Source: an uncultured Candidatus Saccharibacteria bacterium (GTDB taxonomy: Bacteria; Patescibacteriota; Saccharimonadia; Saccharimonadales; Saccharimonadaceae). From it: DNA of 6,137 nt. Shown piece after piece: positions 1-5,731 of this stretch. The DNA is taken from the NCBI GenBank assembly GCA_916049555.1, contig CAJZIB010000044.1, positions 1 through 6,137 on the forward strand, given 5' to 3'. Position 1 is the stretch's first letter. Every line of letters begins with the position of its first letter. The position numbers were made by a program, and so were the translations under genes. The notes beneath the pieces are model-generated. The model was not told the DNA's origin, did not search any database, and was given only the letters and a program-made list of their open reading frames with translations.

Positions 1-621
1 CTGCTGCTTGCTCTTTTGCGCACCTCTATTTCAAAACCATTTAAACTCCTCAAGAAAATACCAAAATATCCAAAATCCAAGTTTTTGCAAAAGCTCGCCG
101 ATTTTAATCCACTTCAGTCCTTTGCCAAGATCTATATTGGCATCATCCGCGGTACGCCAGCTCTCGTGCAACTCCTTATTATGTACTATGTAGTTTTTGG
201 CTCCATCCGTACTATGCCAAAACTCATCGTTGCCGCAATCGCTTTTGCCATCAATAGCTCAGCTTACATTGCAGAGATTATTCGCGGTGGCATTGAAAGC
301 GTTGATAAAGGACAACTTGAGGCGGCTCGCTCTCTCGGATTTTCACATTTTAAAGCTATGTATTACGTGGTTCTGCCGCAAGCAATGAAAAATGCCATGC
401 CAGGCCTAATCGGCGAAGGGGTCACCATGTTTAAGGAGACCTCCATCGTTGGTTGGATTGGACTTGGTGATATTATGCGCGGGGCTGACGATATTCGCTC
501 ACTTACCGCCACCGCCTTCCAGTCACTCTTTGCCGCCGCTATTTTATATCTCGTCATTACAACCGTCTTTTCTAATCTGATGTTCCGGCTTGAAAAGAAA
601 ATTAGTAAGGAGGAAAATTGA
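1..621 (+). CDS. Polar amino-acid ABC transporter permease (HisM/GlnP family), 5' partial
   Basis: Membrane-spanning subunit of an ABC importer for polar amino acids, acting in the cytoplasmic membrane with the ATPase encoded next. The reading frame is open from base 1 (visible residues 1-206). The first residues (LLLALLRTS) read as the end of a transmembrane helix, so the true start lies upstream; the TTG at 16 is not a credible start. Family marks are RGTPALVQLL (residues 50-59), the segment SSAYIAEIIRGGIESVDKGQ (86-105) and the EAA loop EAARSLG...LPQAM (108-129), which docks on the ATPase. KETSIVGWIG (145-154) is the usual conserved C-terminal segment, and 171-190 is a last hydrophobic helix. 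The loop at residues 11-40 is basic and seems longer than usual in GlnP/HisM proteins. The TGA stop overlaps the next ATG by one base. Family assignment is firm; substrate (Gln, Arg, His, Glu or other) is not determinable. Confidence 0.95.
   Translation: MLLALLRTSISKPFKLLKKIPKYPKSKFLQKLADFNPLQSFAKIYIGIIRGTPALVQLLIMYYVVFGSIRTMPKLIVAAIAFAINSSAYIAEIIRGGIESVDKGQLEAARSLGFSHFKAMYYVVLPQAMKNAMPGLIGEGVTMFKETSIVGWIGLGDIMRGADDIRSLTATAFQSLFAAAILYLVITTVFSNLMFRLEKKISKEEN
607..613 (+). promoter_or_regulatory. Strong Shine-Dalgarno for the ABC ATPase gene
   Basis: AAGGAGG lies 7 bases before the ATG at 621. This spacing selects ATG 621 over the in-frame TTG at 618, which directly precedes it. The site lies inside the last codons of the permease gene. 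Confidence 0.85.
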
Positions 622-1346
622 TGTCCATTGAAGCAAAAAATATCTATAAAACCTTCGATAATATGCATGTCCTAAAAGGTATTAATCTCAAAGTAAATGA
701 CGGTGAGGTGGTAGTTCTAGTTGGCGCTAGTGGTTCCGGCAAGTCGACTTTTCTGAGATGTCTTAATCTCCTCGCTGCACCAACTTCAGGTTCCGTACTT
801 ATTGATGGCGTAGATATTACTGATCCATCAGTTGATCTTAATCAAATACGCCGCAAGGTTGGTATGGTTTTTCAGAGTTTTAATTTATTCGAGAATATGA
901 CGGTCATTGAAAATATTAAATTAGCCCCGAAAAAACTGTTACACGCAAGCGATGCGGCAGCTGAAAAAGAGGCGAGGCAATTATTAAAGCGGGTTGGGCT
1001 CTTAGACAAGGCCGATATGATGCCAAAATATCTTTCTGGCGGACAAAAACAGCGTGTCGCCATCGCCAGGGCTTTAGCTATGCATCCGGAAGCTGTACTT
1101 TTTGATGAGCCGACTTCTGCGCTAGATCCGGAAATGATTGGTGAGGTACTTGACGTAATCCGCGACCTAGCGAAAGACGGTCTCACCATGGTAATCGTTA
1201 CTCACGAGATGAGCTTTGCCAGAGAGGTTGGCACACGCATGATCTTCTTAGATCGTGGAAAAATTATTGAAGATGGCACGCCAAAACAAGTCATGGATCA
1301 TCCAAAAACTGAACGCGCCGCACGCTTTTTTGCTATGGCAAAATAA
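621..1346 (+). CDS. Polar amino-acid ABC transporter ATP-binding protein (GlnQ/HisP family)
   Basis: Cytoplasmic ATPase that powers amino-acid import through the permease encoded just upstream. It has 241 residues, the normal full length for GlnQ/HisP/ArtP proteins. All nucleotide-binding motifs are intact: Walker A GASGSGKST (35-43), Q-loop VFQSFNLF (83-90, Gln85), ABC signature LSGGQKQRVAIARAL (138-152), Walker B VLFDEPTSALD (159-169, catalytic Glu163) and switch His195 in VTHEM. The sequence FDEPTSALDPEMIGEVL is typical of the polar amino-acid subfamily. The start is ATG 621, sharing one base with the permease TGA (TGATG) and preceded by AAGGAGG, so the pair is probably translationally coupled. 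The stop is TAA at 1344-1346. The exact amino acid transported cannot be told from the ATPase. Confidence 0.97.
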   Translation: MSIEAKNIYKTFDNMHVLKGINLKVNDGEVVVLVGASGSGKSTFLRCLNLLAAPTSGSVLIDGVDITDPSVDLNQIRRKVGMVFQSFNLFENMTVIENIKLAPKKLLHASDAAAEKEARQLLKRVGLLDKADMMPKYLSGGQKQRVAIARALAMHPEAVLFDEPTSALDPEMIGEVLDVIRDLAKDGLTMVIVTHEMSFAREVGTRMIFLDRGKIIEDGTPKQVMDHPKTERAARFFAMAK

Positions 1347-1411
1347 TATAACACCAGCTAAAAAACCTCCAAACGTATTAAAAGCACCCAGTCAACAATC
1401 TGTTCTAAAAA

Positions 1412-1440
1412 TTTCTATCACTATCTATTCGCTTTATGTT
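1412..1440 (+). promoter_or_regulatory. Weak sigma70-like promoter candidate before the Mur ligase gene
   Basis: TTTCTA (1412-1417) and TATGTT (1435-1440) are separated by 17 bases. They match the -35 and -10 consensus at 3 of 6 and 4 of 6 positions. If used, transcription would begin near 1447, leaving an almost leaderless message for a start at 1452, or a short leader for a start at 1461 or 1464. In such AT-rich DNA this match can easily be chance. Confidence 0.22.
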
Positions 1441-1446
1441 AAAATT

Positions 1447-1450
1447 AAGG
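1447..1450 (+). promoter_or_regulatory. Short Shine-Dalgarno-like AAGG that bears on the Mur ligase start
   Basis: AAGG is only one base from ATG 1452, too close to serve it. It lies 10 bases from the in-frame GTG at 1461 and 13 bases from ATG at 1464. If this is the ribosome site, the protein begins at residue 4 or 5 of the longest frame, giving an N-terminus that starts MKFKKKFYF when ATG 1464 is used. Confidence 0.35.
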
Positions 1451-1451
1451 T

Positions 1452-2759
1452 ATGACTCCAGTGATGAAATTTAAGAAAAAATTCTATTTTATTGTCGCCT
1501 CCTACTTTCGCTTCTTCGCTAACTTCGCTTTTCGTCGCTGGCATCCTCGCGTAATTGCAATTACAGGATCAGTCGGCAAAACAACGATGTTGAATCTCAT
1601 TGAATGTACTCTAGGAGATAAAGCGCACTACTCTCATGACGCTAACTCCGCCTATGGTATTGCCTTTGATATGGTTAATTTACGTGGTGTCACCGGTTCG
1701 AAACTTCGTTGGTTCTATTTATTTCTCGCCGTTCCAATAAAGTCACTTTTTTATAAACACAAAGAAGAGTTTTATGTTGTTGAGATTGATGGTGAAAGAC
1801 CACATGAAGCTGAATTTTTAGCCTCCTGGCTAAGGCCTGAAGTCACGCTCTGGGTTTCCCTAGGTCTTTCTCATGCTTGTCAATTTGAACAACAGGTGAA
1901 AGACGGTCTGTTCTCAAGTCTTGATAAGGCAATTACTCATGAATTTGCCATGCTTCCGCAATATACTCAAAAACTAGTAATTATCGACGGCGAGGTGGAT
2001 TTGATGAATCGCGCACTCGACAGCATTAAGCAGAAAAATCTCACCAAGGCTACCGTTATTAAGTGCTCTAAGGAAGCGGTGAAGACTTATAAAGTTGAAC
2101 CAAATCACACAAGTTTCCTTTTGCAGGGGACAGCGGACAGTGTTTCGCATGAGTATGAATTTAATCGCCCAATGTCTAAGGATATTGCCATCCAGCTAAC
2201 CATGCTCGAAACCCTAGTGAATTATCTTAAAGTTAAGCCACGTTATGATTTTTCTAATCTCAAGTTAGCACCAGGCCGTAACTCATACTTTGATGGAAAA
2301 AATGGATTGAAGATTATTGATAGTAGTTATAACGCACATCTTATTTCTGTGAAGTCTATCCTAGAAATGTATAAAGCAATGCATGTCCCGCATAAGTGGT
2401 TGGTGATTGGCGATATTGTCGACCAGGGAAGTATAGAGGGGCAAGAACATGCAAAACTAGCTGATGAAATTATCAAGGTTAAACCTGAGCAAGTCATCTT
2501 AATTGGTCGGCGCACTAAGAAATATACCGCGCCAATACTAAAAAAAGCCGGGCTGAATATCTACACGACACTTGACCCGCGTGAAGCACTTAAGTTTCTT
2601 GAAGAAAACCTCACTGGTCAGGAAACCCTACTCTTTAAAGGATCGCAATATCTTGAATGGCTGATTGAAAAACTTCTAAAAAATCCTGAAGAAGCAAAAT
2701 ATCTACCAAGACGTGAAAAAGCTGCAATAAAACGAAGACAGAAGCGAGGATTAAACTAA
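1452..2759 (+). CDS. Short MurF-like Mur ligase lacking the N-terminal domain
   Basis: Mur ligases use ATP to form an amide bond between an amino acid or peptide and a carboxylate, classically in cytoplasmic peptidoglycan precursor synthesis. This protein has 435 residues from ATG 1452; a start at GTG 1461 or ATG 1464 is also plausible. The P-loop ITGSVGKTT (37-45) lies very near the N-terminus, so the roughly 80-100-residue UDP-substrate domain of classical MurF is absent. In its place is a basic, aromatic and hydrophobic leader (residues 6-30). MurF-like elements follow in order: EIDGERPHEAEF (111-122), SLGLSHACQFE (137-147), LAPGRNSYF (272-280), IIDSSYNAHLISVKSI (288-303), VIGDIVDQG (318-326) and FKGSQYLEWL (395-404). 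The tail is strongly basic (LPRREKAAIKRRQKRGL, 418-434). No lysine stands clearly at the usual carbamylated position (around ITHEFAML, 161-168). The stop overlaps the hydrolase start. The family call is firm; true MurF activity is uncertain, and CapB/PgsB- or MurT-like roles are alternatives. Confidence 0.85.
   Translation: MTPVMKFKKKFYFIVASYFRFFANFAFRRWHPRVIAITGSVGKTTMLNLIECTLGDKAHYSHDANSAYGIAFDMVNLRGVTGSKLRWFYLFLAVPIKSLFYKHKEEFYVVEIDGERPHEAEFLASWLRPEVTLWVSLGLSHACQFEQQVKDGLFSSLDKAITHEFAMLPQYTQKLVIIDGEVDLMNRALDSIKQKNLTKATVIKCSKEAVKTYKVEPNHTSFLLQGTADSVSHEYEFNRPMSKDIAIQLTMLETLVNYLKVKPRYDFSNLKLAPGRNSYFDGKNGLKIIDSSYNAHLISVKSILEMYKAMHVPHKWLVIGDIVDQGSIEGQEHAKLADEIIKVKPEQVILIGRRTKKYTAPILKKAGLNIYTTLDPREALKFLEENLTGQETLLFKGSQYLEWLIEKLLKNPEEAKYLPRREKAAIKRRQKRGLN
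2746..2750 (+). promoter_or_regulatory. Shine-Dalgarno for the alpha/beta hydrolase gene
   Basis: GAGGA lies 8 bases before ATG 2759 and within the last codons of the Mur ligase. It supports the start that overlaps the preceding TAA by one base. Confidence 0.65.
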
Positions 2760-3442
2760 TGACAAAAACTTTATACATCATTCATGGCTGGACTTACTCA
2801 ACTGAGCCATGGGCGAAAACCATTAAGCTACTTAATGATAAATATCACATTAAAGTGGAAATGCTGAATGTGCCAGGTCTCACTGATCCAAGTAAAAAAA
2901 TCTGGAATATTAAAGAATATGTAAAGTGGGCAGATTCCTTAATCCCAGACGGCGCGATTGCACTTGGTCATAGTAATGGTGGACGTATCTTGATGAATCT
3001 CCTCGTTAAGAAACCGGAAAAACTCTCTCACCTCATCTTACTTGACGCAGCAGGTGTTTATGAACCATCAAGAAAGCGCGATATCCTAAAGAAACTCAGT
3101 CGAATCTTGTCGCCTCTAAAACAAATCAGGCCCCTCCGAAAAATTCTTCACAAAATAATTGGCGCTTCTGATTATGAACGGGCTCCTGAAAATATGAAGA
3201 AAACACTCTCAAACATGTTGGAGTCGGATAAGGATCTCGATTATACAAAAATCGAGGTTAAAACAGATATCTTATGGGGTGAAATGGATAAGATTACTCC
3301 AGTCAGGCAGGCAAAGAAGCTTCATGCTGGAATTAAGGGAAGCCGCATCAAGATTTTCCCAAACTGGACTCATGCCCCATATATCGCTGATCCAGAAGGC
3401 CTCGCCCGCGCCATAAGTCAAGTCCTAAAGGATAAAAAATAG
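2759..3442 (+). CDS. Alpha/beta hydrolase, serine esterase/lipase-like
   Basis: Small single-domain alpha/beta hydrolase of 227 residues, predicted cytoplasmic: no signal peptide is seen. The oxyanion-hole segment IIHGW is at 7-11, the nucleophile elbow GHSNGG at 70-75 with Ser72, and the likely acid Asp177 in LWGEMDKITP (172-181). The likely catalytic His205 is in NWTHAPYIADPE (202-213). The triad is therefore complete and activity is expected. A basic, helical cap region (about 103-150, rich in Lys, Arg and Leu) lies between strand 6 and the acid residue and probably shapes the substrate pocket. ATG 2759 shares a base with the Mur ligase TAA, and its TAG shares a base with the next GTG, so the three genes are probably co-translated. 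The substrate is unknown. Context hints at an ester or thioester in envelope precursor metabolism, but this superfamily is too broad to say. Confidence 0.88.
   Translation: MTKTLYIIHGWTYSTEPWAKTIKLLNDKYHIKVEMLNVPGLTDPSKKIWNIKEYVKWADSLIPDGAIALGHSNGGRILMNLLVKKPEKLSHLILLDAAGVYEPSRKRDILKKLSRILSPLKQIRPLRKILHKIIGASDYERAPENMKKTLSNMLESDKDLDYTKIEVKTDILWGEMDKITPVRQAKKLHAGIKGSRIKIFPNWTHAPYIADPEGLARAISQVLKDKK
3427..3432 (+). promoter_or_regulatory. Shine-Dalgarno supporting the GTG start of the fusion gene
   Basis: AAAGGA lies 9 bases before GTG 3442. It supports a GTG start that overlaps the hydrolase TAG (TAGTG), rather than an internal ATG far downstream. Confidence 0.6.
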
Positions 3443-5673
3443 TGAAAAAACATTATTTTCTAGGTCAAGCCGCAAGCTTCCGTGTTAAAAAAACTTTTCG
3501 TTTCCTCTTTAGTTTTGGTACACGCCAGGATTTTGATGAACTAAAACAAGACCTAGCAGAAAAATATCAAGTCAAAAAATCGCAAGTTTATTTATTCCAC
3601 TCAGGACGCACTGCCATTACTCTTGCCCTACTTTCACAGATTCCAAAAGAGGCAAAACAGGATTCAAAAAATCCAAAAGAACAACCAGCGGTTGTCATCA
3701 CCTCTCTCACTTGTTTTGCTGTGGTGCAGGCTGTAAAAACTGCTGGATATCAGCCAGTTTTTCTTGATATTGATCCAAAAACCTTACATTTTAACGCGGC
3801 AACACTTGAAAAGGCACTGAATAAATATCCAAATATTCAGGCCGTCATCGTACAGAATAACCTCGGCCTGCCATGCGATATGAAGAATATTCAGGCGGTC
3901 GCAAAGGCGCATAAATTATTCCTGATTGAGGATCTCGCACACTCGCTAGATATTGAATATTCAGACGGTTGTACAGCTGGTTACCTCGGTGATGCGGTCA
4001 TTTTCTCGTTTGGAAAGGGAAAATCGCTTGATGCTAGTTCTGGCGGCGCCTTGATTTTACGAAAATCCAGTAAAAATCAACTCTTATTTGATCCTCAAAT
4101 TGGAAGTTCGCGCCCGAAACTGTCAGATTCCCTTAGAGACCGTTTCTATCCATTTTTTGGTCTCCTCTCTCGCATCCTATCATATCTTCCGGCGGGAAAA
4201 TATAATCTCGGACAGCGTCTAATGGGGCTTCTTGTAAAATTGAATTTTGTACACCGCTCTGCAGATGCTGAACTCGACTATTGTCACCGCATGACTTATT
4301 GGCAGGCAAAATATATTCGCCAGGAACTGAAAAACTTTCACGCTCCGCGCGGACTTCTTCGTGTGCCGTACTTTGTACAAGATCAACAAAGGACTCTTCA
4401 TAAATTACAAAAAGCCGGCTTCTATTTTGATGAGGTTTGGTATGATACTCCTGTTGCTCCAAAGCGTCATTTTAACAAATCTGGCTTCAATCCAGCAGAT
4501 TGTCCGGTTGCTACGGTCGTCGCAAAACATCTTGTTAACCTACCGGTTTATTATTCGATGCAGGAGCTGAGCCTCGCTCGTCAAATTATTTACCAAGATG
4601 AGGTAGACATTAAACTAGACAAAAAAATGCAGCCACAGGTTACTAAAATTGAACAGCCAACTCAAAAACCATCTCAATCTACTTCGTGGCAGGATGATTG
4701 GAATCTGGCCATCAAAAAATTTGAGCTGGCAAATTTTCTCCAATCGCCAAAATGGCAAAAATTCAATGAAATGCTTGACCGTAAAACTCTCCATCAAACA
4801 ATTAGCAATGAGGCGCAAGTATTGATGGTAGTTCGTGATGCTAAACGTGGCCGGTTCCTGGAAATCTCTAATGGCCCCCTCCTTGATTGGTCAGACCCGG
4901 ATCTTGTCAATCTTGTTTTTTCCGAAATTTATCAAGCCGCGATTAAATTTAAATGCGTATTCATTCGTTTCCGTCCAGCCATAGAAGATTCGGCAGAGAA
5001 TCGAGCAATTATGCAAAGGCTAGGTGCGATCAAGGCTTCATTCCATCTTAATGCAGAACATACGGTTATGATTGATCTAACAAAAACCGAAGAAGAACTT
5101 TTGTCTGATTTTCGTAGGCAAACAAGATATGAAGTCCGCCGTGCTGAAAAACTCAAAATCAAAGTTATTGACGAAACAAACTCTCCTGATATTATTCAAG
5201 AATTTCACAACGTACAACTGCAAACCGCAAAAAGACAAAACTTTATTCCTCCAACCTTGCGTGAGTTAGAAGCGCTAAAACAGAGCTTTGGTAATGATTT
5301 TAAGATTTACACAGCCTATGATGTAGAAAATAATGCAATTGCCTACGGACTGATCCTCATTGATGGTAAAGAAGCAGACTATTATGAAGCTGCCAGTACG
5401 CCCCTAAATCGCAAATTGCCTGGCGCCTATGCTTTGCAATGGCAAGTCATGCGTGATCTCAAAAAACTTGGTATCAAACGTTATAATTTATGGGGTATCG
5501 CGCCTGAAGGTCAGACCAACCATCGCTACTCAGGTGTCACCACCTTCAAAACCGGTTTCTCTAATGAACGATTTACCTACGTAAGCGCACAGGATATTCC
5601 AATTCGCAAATTACGCTATAAAATCAATCGTATCATTGAGAACTTACGCAAAAAACACCGACATTTAAGCTAG
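3442..5673 (+). CDS. Fusion of DegT/DnrJ-type PLP aminotransferase with FemAB/FemX-type peptidyltransferase
   Basis: A 743-residue two-domain protein starting at GTG 3442. Residues about 1-385 resemble DegT/DnrJ/EryC1/StrS aminotransferases, which use PLP to aminate keto-sugars. They show SGRTAI (54-59), FLDIDPKTLHFN (107-118), the cofactor-binding segment LIEDLAHSLD (161-170, Asp164 and His167) and GDAVIFSFGKGKSL...SGG (183-202). Lys194 aligns best with the Schiff-base lysine, with Lys192 next to it, and NLPVY (366-370) marks the domain end. A hydrophobic stretch (233-269) may contact the membrane. A Gln/Lys/Ser/Pro-rich linker (about 391-413) leads to the FemAB region (about 417-740). That region has NFLQSPKW (431-438), RGRFLEISNGPLLDW (469-483), RRQTRYEVRRAEK (558-570), YNLWGIAPEG (681-690) and TTFKTGF (700-706). 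FemAB enzymes transfer amino acids from aminoacyl-tRNA to a peptidoglycan-precursor amine. The FemAB part is near FemX size. The frame is continuous with no sign of a frameshift artefact. Substrates are unknown. Confidence 0.9.
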   Translation: MKKHYFLGQAASFRVKKTFRFLFSFGTRQDFDELKQDLAEKYQVKKSQVYLFHSGRTAITLALLSQIPKEAKQDSKNPKEQPAVVITSLTCFAVVQAVKTAGYQPVFLDIDPKTLHFNAATLEKALNKYPNIQAVIVQNNLGLPCDMKNIQAVAKAHKLFLIEDLAHSLDIEYSDGCTAGYLGDAVIFSFGKGKSLDASSGGALILRKSSKNQLLFDPQIGSSRPKLSDSLRDRFYPFFGLLSRILSYLPAGKYNLGQRLMGLLVKLNFVHRSADAELDYCHRMTYWQAKYIRQELKNFHAPRGLLRVPYFVQDQQRTLHKLQKAGFYFDEVWYDTPVAPKRHFNKSGFNPADCPVATVVAKHLVNLPVYYSMQELSLARQIIYQDEVDIKLDKKMQPQVTKIEQPTQKPSQSTSWQDDWNLAIKKFELANFLQSPKWQKFNEMLDRKTLHQTISNEAQVLMVVRDAKRGRFLEISNGPLLDWSDPDLVNLVFSEIYQAAIKFKCVFIRFRPAIEDSAENRAIMQRLGAIKASFHLNAEHTVMIDLTKTEEELLSDFRRQTRYEVRRAEKLKIKVIDETNSPDIIQEFHNVQLQTAKRQNFIPPTLRELEALKQSFGNDFKIYTAYDVENNAIAYGLILIDGKEADYYEAASTPLNRKLPGAYALQWQVMRDLKKLGIKRYNLWGIAPEGQTNHRYSGVTTFKTGFSNERFTYVSAQDIPIRKLRYKINRIIENLRKKHRHLS
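4612..4680 (+). other. Interdomain linker of the aminotransferase-FemAB fusion
   Basis: It encodes residues 391-413, a polar stretch low in hydrophobic residues and containing QPTQKPSQS. It lies between the end of the aminotransferase fold and the FemAB start (SWQDDW then NFLQS). This composition is typical of a flexible tether and marks the fusion joint. Confidence 0.65.
4732..4986 (+). repeat. Paralogous FemAB segment, copy 1 (inside the fusion)
   Basis: It encodes residues 431-515 of the fusion, from NFLQS to RPAIE. It matches the next gene's residues 42-130. In the ungapped part AKRGR...RPAIE (467-515) I count 24 identities in 49 residues. At DNA level, bases 4840-4890 align in frame with 5975-6025, but the copies are clearly diverged. 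Confidence 0.8.
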
Positions 5674-5718
5674 AAAAATATCAATAAACCACATCCGAAA
5701 TAATAGACAATAAATAGT

Positions 5719-5725
5719 AGAGGAG
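5719..5725 (+). promoter_or_regulatory. Strong Shine-Dalgarno for the second FemAB gene
   Basis: AGAGGAG lies 6 bases before ATG 5732 and fixes that start. The 58-base gap before this gene (5674-5731) is very AT-rich. I see no convincing terminator or promoter in it. Confidence 0.8.
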
Positions 5726-5731
5726 TTTAAA

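Larger units (their letters stand above)
1347..1451. other. Intergenic gap separating the transporter operon from the envelope gene group
   Basis: This is the longest gap in the window, about 105 bases and AT-rich. I see no strong GC-rich hairpin followed by a T-run, so there is no convincing intrinsic terminator. Transcription may therefore read through from the transporter genes. A weak promoter-like pair lies near the right end and is listed separately. Confidence 0.5.

Noticed and set aside
16..18. TTG as a start codon for the permease
   Set aside because: The frame is open to base 1 and the preceding residues continue a membrane helix typical of the family, so the gene is simply cut by the window edge.
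618..620. TTG as a start codon for the ABC ATPase
   Set aside because: The adjacent ATG at 621 has a better start codon and ideal spacing from AAGGAGG.
872..1189. Antisense open frame of 105 codons across the ATPase gene
   Set aside because: It lies entirely within a strongly conserved gene, has no recognisable motif, and is a shadow of the coding strand.
1328..1343. Small inverted repeat TTTTGC / GCAAAA with a 4-base loop at the end of the ATPase gene
   Set aside because: The stem is only six pairs with two G-C pairs, lies inside codons, and is not followed by a T-run, so it is not a credible terminator.
4133..4462. Antisense open frame of 109 codons within the fusion gene
   Set aside because: It has no protein-like features or ribosome site, and the sense frame is continuous and domain-bearing here.
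4600..4700. The fusion as an assembly or frameshift artefact
   Set aside because: Both domains are in one uninterrupted frame joined by a linker-like segment, with no internal stop and no ribosome site with a start at the domain boundary. I cannot exclude an error fully without reads.
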